From: Sporosarcina sp. NCCP-2222
GTDB lineage: Bacteria; Bacillota; Bacilli; Bacillales_A; Planococcaceae
Assembly: GCF_023168145.1 (NCBI RefSeq)
Contig: NZ_BQYK01000003.1
Coordinates: forward strand, 51,480 to 115,479
Reading direction: 5' to 3'
Length of the DNA: 64,000 bases
A model generated the notes under the pieces. The model saw only the letters and a list, made by a program, of their open reading frames with translations, was not told where the DNA came from and made no database searches. The translations under genes and the position numbers were made by a program. Positions 1-7,920 of this stretch are shown here, piece after piece. Within the stretch, counting starts at the first letter, position 1. Every line of letters starts with the position of its first letter.

Positions 1-855
1 ATGCTTCCTTTTCCGATAAAAGAAGCATGACATCACTGATCGAAAGTAGCTCCGGTAAGTCGTCCCGCTTCCCTGTAAAGATGACGTCTTCCAGAAGCCC
101 GTGCTCTTTAACCAAGTCAAATATTGGTTTCCATTCAGGTCCTTCACCGACTAACAGGAGCTTTGCGTTTTCCTGTCGGCGTATCAACCGGAAGCTTTCA
201 ACAATATCTGGGATTCGCTTTACTTCTCTGAAGTTCGAAATATGGATAAGCACCTTGTCCTCTTTACCGATTCCAAGTTCCTCTTTTAGTCCAGGTGCAT
301 CTACCTGCTTGTATTTCTCTTCATCTATGAAATTATAAATTGTGATTATTTCACTCGTTGGCTGAATCAGTTCCAGCGTCTCCTGCCGCAATGACGCGGA
401 TACGGCTGTTGTCACATTGGATTTGTCGATGCCGTAGCGCACCGTATTACGCAGAGCAGGATCATGGCCAAGTACAGTTACGTCTGTGCCATGCAATGTT
501 GTAATGACGCCGATATCCGAATTCGCCATATCCTTTGCTAGTGCAGCTGAAATCGCATGAGGCACCGCATAGTGCACGTGTAAAAGGTCCAGCTGTTCCG
601 ACTCGATTACTTGCGCAATCCGATTGGCAAGGGCAATGTCGTATGGTGGATACTTGAATACGGCGTAACCATCTATTTTTACTTCATGGAACTGGATATT
701 CGGATGAATATCAAGCAATCTGAATGGCTTGCTCGAAGTAATATAATGCAATTCATGGCCTCGTTCCGCCATTTTCAAACCTAGCTCTGTTGCTACGACA
801 CCCGATCCACCAAGTGATGGATAACAGATGACTCCCACTTTTAATTTTCTCAAAT
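1..855 (-). CDS. bshA: N-acetyl-alpha-D-glucosaminyl L-malate synthase BshA (3' end outside window)
   Basis: Glycosyltransferase family 4 enzyme that joins UDP-GlcNAc and L-malate in the first step of bacillithiol synthesis. The reading frame starts with TTG at 855-853 behind a GAGGGGTG ribosome site and is still open at base 1, giving about 285 residues of a family that is usually near 377. The N-terminus carries the nucleotide-sugar binding loop (CYPSLGGSG) and, further on, the HVHYAVPHA and TLHGTDVT stretches typical of BshA. It lies only 37 bp after dapB. In B. subtilis mgsA and bshB1 sit between these two genes; here they do not. Identity is from family recognition and the conserved neighbourhood. 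Confidence 0.9.
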
Positions 856-892
856 GACAACACCCCTCTCAAAAGCAGCTGGAACGCTTGCT

Positions 893-1693
893 TTAGTCTA
901 AAATCTCTTCTAAGCCATAAATTAAGCCGGTACTGCCGGCCACATGCCGGATGGCCATAATAATTCCCGGCATGAAACTATTCCGGTCAAATGAATCATG
1001 TCGAATGGTAAGCAATTCGCCTTCACCGCCAAGTAAAACTTGCTGATGAGCAAGCAGTCCAGGCAGCCGAACGCTATGGATTTTCATGCCTTCCACATCT
1101 CCGCCTCTTGCACCTGCCAAGTGCTCCTGTTCTTCCGGATGTCCCTGGATATGGCTTGGTCTGATGCTTTTTATCATGTTCGCTGTTTTTACCGCAGTTC
1201 CGGATGGCGCGTCCAATTTACGGTCATGATGCATTTCAATGATCTCAATATCACCTAAGTATCGCGCCGCTTGTGCGGCAAATTTCATCATCAAGACCGC
1301 GCCGATTGAAAAGTTAGGAGCGATGATGGCGCCAACGCCAGTTTCATTAACCAGCTCAGAAATGGAGTGAAGTTCCTCCTCACTTAAACCAGAGGTTCCA
1401 ACTACGGGATGGATGCCAAGTGAAATAGCTTCTTTGACATTAGTAAAGACGGCGTCAGGATCCGTTACATCTAACAACACATCCGGTTGAACATCCTTTG
1501 CCAATTCTGCTAAAGAAGTATATATTGGAATTCCGGCCGGGCCATCTCCAATGGTAGCTCCATTGATGTATTTCCCACCATGTTTATAATCCAATGCCGC
1601 AACTACCTCCGCATCCATTGCTTCCTCAATCGCTTTTCTAGCTGTAGTTCCCATTCTTCCTCTCGCACCTGCGATTGCTACTTTGATTGTCAA
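893..1693 (-). CDS. dapB: 4-hydroxy-tetrahydrodipicolinate reductase
   Basis: Cytosolic NAD(P)H-dependent reductase of the lysine/diaminopimelate pathway, which also supplies dipicolinate to spores. The N-terminal GARGRMG nucleotide loop and the catalytic HHDRKLDAPSGTA segment are both present. I place the start at TTG 1693, seven bases after AAGGAGG, giving 266 residues, the normal family length; a longer version from an upstream TTG at 1717 would put the ribosome site inside the gene. The TTG overlaps the mazG stop codon (TTGA), so the two are probably translationally coupled. Confidence 0.95.
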   Translation of the reverse strand: MTIKVAIAGARGRMGTTARKAIEEAMDAEVVAALDYKHGGKYINGATIGDGPAGIPIYTSLAELAKDVQPDVLLDVTDPDAVFTNVKEAISLGIHPVVGTSGLSEEELHSISELVNETGVGAIIAPNFSIGAVLMMKFAAQAARYLGDIEIIEMHHDRKLDAPSGTAVKTANMIKSIRPSHIQGHPEEQEHLAGARGGDVEGMKIHSVRLPGLLAHQQVLLGGEGELLTIRHDSFDRNSFMPGIIMAIRHVAGSTGLIYGLEEILD

Positions 1694-2028
1694 TCCAATT
1701 CCTCCTTCTTTGTCCAACGGTCCGCATCTCGATGTTTAAATTTATTTAAAACAGTTGTTAGTGAATCTTCCAGATCAATCCCTTGTGCGTTAGCAAAGCA
1801 GATGAGGACAAACAACAGATCGCCCGTCTCTTCAGCCAGAGATTTTACGGCTTCCGTCCCTTTTTTCTTTTTCATGCCATACACATGCTGCACTTCCCTG
1901 GAAAGTTCGCCTAATTCCTCTGACAGGCGTGCCAACAATTCCATTGGCGGAAAGTAACCTTCCTTGAAACCGCTTATGTATTGATCTACTTCATCCTGTA
2001 ATTGTTTCATCGTTTTCAATTGTTCCAT
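1690..2028 (-). CDS. mazG: MazG-like nucleotide pyrophosphohydrolase (YpjD family)
   Basis: Small all-helical MazG-type NTP pyrophosphohydrolase of 112 residues, expected to hydrolyse nucleoside triphosphates (often non-canonical ones) to monophosphate and pyrophosphate. The metal-binding acidic pattern is visible as EELGE near residue 37 and EETGD near residue 66. It is the first gene of the mazG-dapB-bshA unit and overlaps dapB by four bases. B. subtilis has the same gene (ypjD) in the same place. Substrate is not predictable from sequence. Confidence 0.88.
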   Translation of the reverse strand: MEQLKTMKQLQDEVDQYISGFKEGYFPPMELLARLSEELGELSREVQHVYGMKKKKGTEAVKSLAEETGDLLFVLICFANAQGIDLEDSLTTVLNKFKHRDADRWTKKEELD

Positions 2029-2052
2029 TTGCGTCTACTCCCTCCATTTGAT

Positions 2053-2081
2053 ATCGTATTCATTCAGGGGACTGTTGTCAA
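2053..2081 (-). promoter_or_regulatory. Sigma-A-type promoter for mazG-dapB-bshA
   Basis: On the minus strand TTGACA (2081-2076), a 17-base spacer and TACGAT (2058-2053) lie 25 bases before the mazG start. The -35 box overlaps the -35 box of the divergent ypjC promoter. Confidence 0.6.
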
Positions 2082-2103
2082 AATTCGAGGAATCATTGAT
2101 AAT
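2075..2103 (+). promoter_or_regulatory. Sigma-A-type promoter for ypjC
   Basis: TTGTCA at 2075-2080, a 17-base spacer, and GATAAT at 2098-2103, about 40 bases ahead of the ypjC start. It shares its -35 bases with the divergent mazG promoter. Confidence 0.6.
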
Positions 2104-2141
2104 AATATCGATAGTATTCAAAAGGAAAGGCGGGACAAGGG

Positions 2142-3014
2142 TTGTTGGCCGGCATAAAACTAAAAAATATCATTTTCATCATCCTCGGAGCTGCCATATT
2201 CAGCTTTGGACTGGTTCATTTCAACATTCAACATGAGTTGGCCGAGGGAGGATTTACGGGTATAACCCTCATTTTGCTCTTTGCATTTAAATGGGATCCC
2301 GCCATCATGAACCTCGTTTTGAACATTCCGATGTTCCTGCTCGGTTGGAAGCTGCTCGGCCGTCGATCTTTTATTTATACGGTGATTGGCACGGTGTCTG
2401 TCTCAGTATTTCTTAAGGTCTTTATGAAATATCAGTATGACATTCACCTGGAAGGAGATATGTTCCTTGTCGCCCTGTTTGCCGGTGTTTTTATCGGCAT
2501 TGGCCTCGGTATCATCTTCCGTTTTGGCGGCACGACCGGTGGGGTGGATATCATCGCCCGGCTCGGCCATAAATACAGAGGATGGAGTATGGGACGCACG
2601 ATGTTCATGTTTGACGCGGGTGTCATCCTTCTATCATGGATCGTTTATCTGGACCATCGTTCGGTCATGTACACACTCGTCGCTCTCTTTGTCGGGGCAC
2701 GTGTAATCGATTTTGTACAGGAAGGTGCCTACGCAGCGCGGGGAGCTTTTATCATTTCAGATCATCAGGATGCCATTGCCACTAAAATCGCTGTCGATAT
2801 GGAAAGAGGTGTCACGGTCTTTAGAGGATATGGGCATTTCACAAAGTCCGACCGTGAAATTTTATATTGTGTAATCGGAAAAAATGAATTGATGCGTTTG
2901 AAAAATATCGTCAACTCTGTCGATCCTCATGCATTTGTTTCCGTAACGGAAGTCCATGATGTATTAGGGGAAGGATTTACACTCGACGATCAGAAGCAAC
3001 CATTGGAAAAGTAG
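2142..3014 (+). CDS. ypjC: YitT family membrane protein (YpjC)
   Basis: Integral membrane protein of 290 residues, the same length as B. subtilis YpjC. The N-terminal two thirds has about five hydrophobic segments with the family signature FRFGGTTGGVDIIARL near residue 125; the C-terminal part is the soluble DUF2179 domain (GVTVFRGYGHFTKSDREILYCV), thought to bind a small ligand. Function is unknown. The start is TTG at 2142 (or the next TTG at 2145), behind an AAAGGAAAGG stretch. It is one of the few plus-strand genes and is transcribed divergently from mazG. Confidence 0.85.
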   Translation: MLAGIKLKNIIFIILGAAIFSFGLVHFNIQHELAEGGFTGITLILLFAFKWDPAIMNLVLNIPMFLLGWKLLGRRSFIYTVIGTVSVSVFLKVFMKYQYDIHLEGDMFLVALFAGVFIGIGLGIIFRFGGTTGGVDIIARLGHKYRGWSMGRTMFMFDAGVILLSWIVYLDHRSVMYTLVALFVGARVIDFVQEGAYAARGAFIISDHQDAIATKIAVDMERGVTVFRGYGHFTKSDREILYCVIGKNELMRLKNIVNSVDPHAFVSVTEVHDVLGEGFTLDDQKQPLEK

Positions 3015-3018
3015 TCAA

Positions 3019-3053
3019 AAAAAACCGTCTTTACGATTCGTAAGGACGGTTTT
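3019..3053. terminator. Bidirectional terminator between ypjC and the metallopeptidase gene
   Basis: AAAACCGTC pairs with GACGGTTTT around a TTACG/CGTAA extension, with A-rich and T-rich flanks, so it can end transcription from both converging genes. Confidence 0.85.
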
Positions 3054-3060
3054 TCTGCGA

Positions 3061-3732
3061 TTAATCGTTCCGGTTCGTGAAAATCAACACTAGACGGAGC
3101 AATTCAAGCACAGCTACTGCAGTTGCCGCAACATATGTCATCGCCGCTGCACTTAGCACTTTCTTAGCATGCGGTTCTTCTTCATTCCGAATAATGCCCA
3201 GTTCAACGATTTGATTCATCGCACGGCTGGAAGCATTGAACTCAACCGGCAATGTGACGATTTGAAACAGCACACCGACAGCCATCAAAAGAATCCCGAT
3301 ACCTAGTAAAGAGTTTAAGCTCCCTACAAACAAACCGATCATGATGAAAATCCAGGACGCATTTGATGTAATATTAGCGACCGGTGCCAACCGATGGCGG
3401 AATCGAAGGAATGCATACGCTTCCTTGTCCTGGATCGCATGGCCAACTTCGTGGGCTGCTACAGCAGTTCCCGCTACAGAAGCGTCACGATAGTTTTGTG
3501 GAGAAAGTGCGACAATTTTAGTGATCGGGTTGTAATGATCACTTAGGAATCCTTGGCTTTCAACCACTTTTACGTCATGTAGACCATTATGATCCAGTAT
3601 CATGCGTGCCACTTCCGCTCCCGTCATACCGGAAGTTGAACGGATTCTTGCATATTTATTATACGTACTTTTCACTTTGAACTGAGCATAAAGCGGCAGC
3701 AAAATGATGATGCCCAGATAAACCAAAAACAT
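3061..3732 (-). CDS. Neutral zinc metallopeptidase, YugP family
   Basis: Membrane protein of 223 residues related to B. subtilis YugP. A transmembrane helix starts the protein, followed by the zinc-binding HEVGH motif at residues 94-98 and two or three more hydrophobic segments in the second half. The family is annotated as a membrane zinc protease, but its substrate is unknown. It occupies the slot where B. subtilis has ypjB, next to ypjA. The start ATG is preceded by a strong GGAGGG site. Confidence 0.85.
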   Translation of the reverse strand: MFLVYLGIIILLPLYAQFKVKSTYNKYARIRSTSGMTGAEVARMILDHNGLHDVKVVESQGFLSDHYNPITKIVALSPQNYRDASVAGTAVAAHEVGHAIQDKEAYAFLRFRHRLAPVANITSNASWIFIMIGLFVGSLNSLLGIGILLMAVGVLFQIVTLPVEFNASSRAMNQIVELGIIRNEEEPHAKKVLSAAAMTYVAATAVAVLELLRLVLIFTNRND

Positions 3733-3800
3733 CTTCGTTCCCTCCCCTTTCTCTATACTACTATTTTATATGGCACAAAGGCGGTCCGCAACTATTACGT

Positions 3801-4406
3801 CTATCCATTTACAAGGTTGGTTCTTTTCTTCCAAACATAATATGCTATGGATATACAGCCAATGGACAACCAAAAGGTGAAGTAGCCGATTCGGTCCATA
3901 TGACGCATTAAATCGTGATAAATCGGCATTTGCTCGAAAACATAGTCGATGACATCATTATGCAATGTCCAAATAGCCGCAATCACCACATGCTTAAATT
4001 GAAAGCGATAAAACGGGATATAGAGGATTGCCTGCAGCGCCATGGCAGAGTGGGATACAACCAACATCCAGCCTGCCCAACCAATTGATCCGGTTTCGAC
4101 TAAAGTCAGTAAATTCATTACGACAGCCCAAACTCCATATTTCACAAGCGTAATTAATGCCAGCGCTTCAATCAGTTTAAAATTTTTGCCGATCAGCCAA
4201 GCAAAAAGAGCAATGCAAAAGAACAAGCTGGCGGTTGGACTATCGGGCACGAAGATCCAAAAGATCGGCTTTGTTATTTCCAGCTGCCACATGTACCAGT
4301 CGTATCCGTAGACCGTCCCAAGTATATTGACGAAAAGCAAAATCCATAAAAACGATCTATTTGACAATATGAGCCACAGCATATCTTTAAGCGTAGTCAA
4401 TGACAT
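3801..4406 (-). CDS. ypjA: YpjA family membrane protein (DUF1405)
   Basis: Polytopic membrane protein of 201 residues with about five to six hydrophobic segments, ending in a basic tail (WKKRTNLVNG). It matches B. subtilis YpjA in position, directly downstream of qcrABC, and in overall character. The family has no established function. ATG is preceded by GGAGAG. The qcr terminator separates it from qcrC, so it probably has its own promoter or receives read-through. Confidence 0.82.
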   Translation of the reverse strand: MSLTTLKDMLWLILSNRSFLWILLFVNILGTVYGYDWYMWQLEITKPIFWIFVPDSPTASLFFCIALFAWLIGKNFKLIEALALITLVKYGVWAVVMNLLTLVETGSIGWAGWMLVVSHSAMALQAILYIPFYRFQFKHVVIAAIWTLHNDVIDYVFEQMPIYHDLMRHMDRIGYFTFWLSIGCISIAYYVWKKRTNLVNG

Positions 4407-4485
4407 CTCTCCAAACCGTCATTCTATGTATATAGAGCAATTGTTTACGCGATCCTGCTCATTTAATCAACATCAGATAATAAAA

Positions 4486-4511
4486 AAAGAGTCAGTTTCC
4501 TGACTCTTTTA
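4486..4511 (-). terminator. Terminator of the qcrABC operon
   Basis: AAAAGAGTCAG and CTGACTCTTTT form a hairpin with a short TTTC loop, followed on the minus strand by a run of T, two bases after the qcrC stop. Confidence 0.88.
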
Positions 4512-4513
4512 AA

Positions 4514-5278
4514 TTATTCTTTGTTTAAGCCTTCGATGAATTCAGCAAGGACTTTCAAGTCTTCATCAGATCCTGTCCATTGTCCTGCAGGCATGGTTTT
4601 AATACCATTGTGAGCAATGTCAGCAATCTCATCAGCAGTTAAGCCCGTATTGACCAACGAAGGACCAACGCCACCTTGGAACGCATCCCCGTGACAACCA
4701 ATACACGACGATCCCGCATAAATTTGGTATCCTTCGGAGTTCTCGTCAAATTCAACCTCTTCTACGATCGCACCTTGTGCTTTCGCTTTTTCCCAGTCAT
4801 GGTTCACAACGGATTCCCAAGTCAAATAGAAAATAGCTGCGAAAGCTAGAAGCATGAATCCAGTAGGAAGCGGACGCTTGAACGGACGACGCTCTTTTGA
4901 AGTATCCATAAATGGAACTAACATCAATGCTCCAACTGCAAGACCTGGTATGATAATAGCTCCGATAACGTTGTATGGTCCGGAAGCAAATTCATACTTC
5001 AGTAACTGGTACATGAATAGGAAATACCAGTCAGGAACAGGGATGTACGTTGTATCCGTCGGATCGGCTTGACGCTCAAGCGGAGACGGATGGGCAACCG
5101 TTACAATAAGATATCCGATAAGGAAAACAGCTCCAACCATCCACTCCTTCAAAAGGAAGTTTGGCCAGAAAGCTTCTGTTTTACCAGGATATTCTGAGTA
5201 GTCTTTTGGGACATTGGGTTTCCGATTTGCAGAAATCCGGGAATCCCCAACAAATTTCATACCTTTTCCGCGATGCAT
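4514..5278 (-). CDS. qcrC: Menaquinol:cytochrome c reductase cytochrome b/c subunit
   Basis: Third subunit of the Bacillus-type bc complex, which passes electrons from menaquinol to cytochrome c at the cell membrane. The N-terminal part is the subunit IV-like portion with membrane segments near residues 47-63, 103-123 and 139-157, and a PDWYF quinol-site motif near residue 82. The C-terminal domain holds the covalent haem motif CIGCH (192-196), with an axial Met in KTMPAG further on. The 254-residue length is typical. ATG follows AAGGAGGGG. Haem attachment should depend on the ResB/ResC system encoded at 44.8-47.6 kb. Confidence 0.96.
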   Translation of the reverse strand: MHRGKGMKFVGDSRISANRKPNVPKDYSEYPGKTEAFWPNFLLKEWMVGAVFLIGYLIVTVAHPSPLERQADPTDTTYIPVPDWYFLFMYQLLKYEFASGPYNVIGAIIIPGLAVGALMLVPFMDTSKERRPFKRPLPTGFMLLAFAAIFYLTWESVVNHDWEKAKAQGAIVEEVEFDENSEGYQIYAGSSCIGCHGDAFQGGVGPSLVNTGLTADEIADIAHNGIKTMPAGQWTGSDEDLKVLAEFIEGLNKE

Positions 5279-5324
5279 TTTGTCCCCTCCTTATTCTAAA
5301 TATAAGACAAACAACATCTAAATC

Positions 5325-5999
5325 TTATAGTGGTCCAGAAATACCTTGTCTTCTGATCATGATAAAGTGCGCCGCAAGCAACCCAAGCAAAGCAGCTGGC
5401 AAGAAGAATACATGAATCGCGAAGAAACGTGTCAAAGTTTGTGCACCTAGGATTGTTGAATCACCCGCAAGCAGGATCTTGATCTGCTCCCCAATGAATG
5501 GCACGGATGCTGCGATTTCGATACCTACTTTAGTAGCGAATAACGCTTTCATATCCCATGGCAATAAGTAACCTGTGAAACCAAGACCTAACATGACGAC
5601 GAAAATAAGCACGCCGACAATCCAGTTAAGTTCACGAGGTTTCTTATAAGAACCTGTAAAGAATACACGCAGCGTATGTAGGAACATCATAACGATAACA
5701 AGCGACGCTCCCCAGTGGTGCATCCCACGCACAATTTCACCGAATGCAACTTCATTTTGAAGGTAGTAGACGGATTTCCATGCATTTTCGATATCCGGAG
5801 TGTAGTACATTGTAAGGAACATACCGGATAAGATCTGAATGACCGTTACGAAAAATGTCAAACCTCCGAAACAATAAATGAATGCAGAAAAATGATGTGC
5901 AGGGTTTACGTGCTCAGGTACTTCATGGTCAGCAATATCACGCCATATAGGGGTGATATCCAACCGTTCATCAACCCAATCATAAATTTTATTTAGCAC
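5325..5999 (-). CDS. qcrB: Menaquinol:cytochrome c reductase cytochrome b6 subunit
   Basis: Membrane cytochrome b6 of 224 residues with four transmembrane helices. Two pairs of haem-ligating histidines are visible in HHWGASLVIVMMFLH and HVFFLPAALLGLLAAHF. Cys43, in FIYCFGG, matches the cysteine that binds an extra haem covalently in B. subtilis QcrB and in b6f complexes. Translation starts at GTG behind AAGGGGG. It lies between qcrA and qcrC in one operon. Confidence 0.96.
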   Translation of the reverse strand: MLNKIYDWVDERLDITPIWRDIADHEVPEHVNPAHHFSAFIYCFGGLTFFVTVIQILSGMFLTMYYTPDIENAWKSVYYLQNEVAFGEIVRGMHHWGASLVIVMMFLHTLRVFFTGSYKKPRELNWIVGVLIFVVMLGLGFTGYLLPWDMKALFATKVGIEIAASVPFIGEQIKILLAGDSTILGAQTLTRFFAIHVFFLPAALLGLLAAHFIMIRRQGISGPL

Positions 6000-6021
6000 T
6001 TCGGTCGTACCCCCTTACATT

Positions 6022-6522
6022 TTAAACTAATGTGTTTGGAACAGTTTTTCCAAGATAAACGAAGCCATCCACTTCTTGGACTTGAAATTCATCAAGCGGA
6101 CCTAGCGGTGGAGTTCCAGCTACGTTCTTTCCATTTTTCTCGTAACGTCCAGCGTGGCAAGGGCAGAAGAATTCGTTCTTATGATTGTCCCCTTCCCAGT
6201 TCACTGTGCATCCAAGATGCTTACAGACAGGAGAAAGCGCGATGACTGTATCGCCTTCTTTATAGACCCAAGCGGTATTCGAGACGTCGGATTTGTACCA
6301 TGCATCTTTCCGATCTTTGATCGTGAAATCCACACGTACTGGCACATCAGTCAATTCATCCACTTTTTGCGAGGTTGCAATAAAATCCCCGTCAGTTTTC
6401 GCTTGCAATACCGGATCGATCGCAAAGCGGACCATCGGCATCACTGCTGCCGAAACCATGAATCCACCGACGCCCATCAAGGAATAGCTTAGGAATTGGC
6501 GTCTTGACACTTTGCTGCTCAT
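6022..6522 (-). CDS. qcrA: Menaquinol:cytochrome c reductase Rieske iron-sulfur subunit
   Basis: Rieske protein of 166 residues. An N-terminal SRRQFL segment before a hydrophobic helix looks like a Tat-type anchor. The 2Fe-2S ligands are in CKHLGC (Cys100, His102, with Cys105) and CPCHAG (Cys120, Cys122, His123). It is the first gene of qcrABC; the ATG follows a GGAGG-type site. A 263-bp gene-free leader precedes it and contains a sigma-A-type promoter and a ResD-like box. Confidence 0.96.
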   Translation of the reverse strand: MSSKVSRRQFLSYSLMGVGGFMVSAAVMPMVRFAIDPVLQAKTDGDFIATSQKVDELTDVPVRVDFTIKDRKDAWYKSDVSNTAWVYKEGDTVIALSPVCKHLGCTVNWEGDNHKNEFFCPCHAGRYEKNGKNVAGTPPLGPLDEFQVQEVDGFVYLGKTVPNTLV

Positions 6523-6595
6523 CAGTTTCCCTCCTCTAACTCCAAAATCAGTCCAACGGACATACTATTGCTAATTGTAATACTAGGACATATCT

Positions 6596-6624
6596 ATGAT
6601 ATATCAATATTGCCGTAAATTCAA
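6596..6624 (-). promoter_or_regulatory. Promoter of qcrABC
   Basis: Minus-strand TTGAAT (6624-6619), 17-base spacer, TATCAT (6601-6596). It lies about 75 bases before the qcrA start. Confidence 0.55.
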
Positions 6625-6648
6625 TCATGCATTCGACAGGAAAAACAG

Positions 6649-6657
6649 TTTGTGAAC
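6649..6657 (+). promoter_or_regulatory. ResD-like box upstream of qcrA
   Basis: TTTGTGAAC reads on the plus strand about 64 bases upstream of the predicted qcrA transcription start. It resembles the TTTGTGAAT motif described for ResD binding in B. subtilis; related copies precede resA and resD in this window. Confidence 0.4.
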
Positions 6658-6785
6658 AAATGATGAATTTTGAAAAATGGCAAGACTGAAATGTCATCAA
6701 ACAATCAATAACGCAATTCTACAACTGCTTGAAATTCAAGTTGAATTCACTTTTTTCAAGCATATCACAACTTGATCGGAAAACG

Positions 6786-7235
6786 TTAAGCAGAAGCCCA
6801 TTTTTCAGTGAACTTCGGCAAAACTTGCCGCAATTGGTCCTCCAAGATCGTTTGGCGAAGCTGGACATCCATACTTTCCAGAGGAATCGAAGGCAGCCAG
6901 ATGACTTGTCCATTGTCATCAGAAGAAACCCATGCAGGATCGGTTGTCAGAAAGAATATATGTTTAAATGGCGACTCCTTAAAAGAATTCAGTAACTCAG
7001 TCTTCAATTCAGAAATGCCTGTCGATGCGGTATAGGAAAACGGAGGGGCGAACATCATCCGTCCCTTAAATTGAGTCTCAATCATAGAAGACAGTAGCAT
7101 GGTGAACTCTGCAGCGGATGCACTCATCTTCATCTTTTCCAATGCCGGTTCGACCTTAATCAGAGGAATAACAAGTGTATCGATGTATTCTTTTTGAAGC
7201 AAATATGTATCCATATCTTTTCCGGTCCAATTCAT
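6786..7235 (-). CDS. ypiF: YpiF family protein (DUF2487)
   Basis: Soluble protein of 149 residues with no membrane segment or known catalytic motif, matching B. subtilis YpiF in position between qcrA and ypiB. It begins MNWTGKDMDTYL, with the ATG behind GGGAGAG. Function is unknown. Confidence 0.78.
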   Translation of the reverse strand: MNWTGKDMDTYLLQKEYIDTLVIPLIKVEPALEKMKMSASAAEFTMLLSSMIETQFKGRMMFAPPFSYTASTGISELKTELLNSFKESPFKHIFFLTTDPAWVSSDDNGQVIWLPSIPLESMDVQLRQTILEDQLRQVLPKFTEKWASA

Positions 7236-7341
7236 AGACTATCTCTCCCTCATATCAATCGTTCATGCCCATCATAACATGTACAGGATATTACCGTCCT
7301 TCACTAAGTATCCAAGGATTGCTAATGGTTCCATCAAGTCA

Positions 7342-7369
7342 AATGACCCCATCAGTGGATGGGGTCATT
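7342..7369 (-). terminator. Probable terminator after reoY
   Basis: AATGACCCCA pairs with TGGGGTCATT around an 8-base loop; the hairpin begins within the reoY stop codon. The following T-tract is short. Confidence 0.6.
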
Positions 7370-7919
7370 ATTGTTTGGAAGTTTTCATTTCATTCAACAT
7401 AGAAGAAAGGACGAGGAAACGTTCCCGGTCGTTCTCATCGAGTGCTTCATCCACTCTTCTCATTAACATTTCCAATGACATGGTTGCAGCGCTTTCTTCC
7501 AGGAGCTGTTCCGCAATTTTACGGTCTCGTTCACTGACCTGCAAATCATCAGGAAGGTACGGGTTCTCTTCCCGCACCATCGCATATTGAGGGCACGCAT
7601 GACTGTTTGGAAAGTTTAATTGAATATACATTTTTTCTTCCGGATGGAGACGTAAATCATGAAACGACTTCTCGGCATCGGCCGTCATCAAGTTCCCTTT
7701 ATAGAAACGAAACGGAATACTTTCTGAATTGGTCGTGGAGATCACCATTGCTCTTGGACAATAATGTGCTTCATCCGTAAAGTGGACGTTTTGAAGAAGC
7801 TGTTCATGGCTTAGAAGATAATTCAAAATCCAAACACATTCCCGGCGCTTTAATTTGTAGCGCTTTAGAAACCACCGTACAAAATCCTTTTTGGCAGCGA
7901 CAGGAATCATGGCTGTCAT
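7368..7919 (-). CDS. reoY: ReoY/YpiB family protein (UPF0302)
   Basis: Homologue of B. subtilis YpiB and Listeria ReoY, which in Listeria is needed for ClpCP-dependent breakdown of MurA and so tunes peptidoglycan synthesis. The diagnostic N-terminal block KKDFVRWFLKRYKLKRRECVW is split here only by my choice of display: it runs from about residue 9 to 29. The start is ATG 7919, eight bases from AGGAGGTG, giving 183 residues against 179 in B. subtilis; a longer upstream extension to 7970 lies inside ypiA and is unlikely. It starts one base after the ypiA stop. Confidence 0.87.
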   Translation of the reverse strand: MTAMIPVAAKKDFVRWFLKRYKLKRRECVWILNYLLSHEQLLQNVHFTDEAHYCPRAMVISTTNSESIPFRFYKGNLMTADAEKSFHDLRLHPEEKMYIQLNFPNSHACPQYAMVREENPYLPDDLQVSERDRKIAEQLLEESAATMSLEMLMRRVDEALDENDRERFLVLSSMLNEMKTSKQ

Positions 7920-7920
7920 A

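Noticed and set aside
893-1717. Longer dapB from TTG 1717
   Set aside because: It would place the AAGGAGG ribosome site inside the gene and add residues absent from the family.
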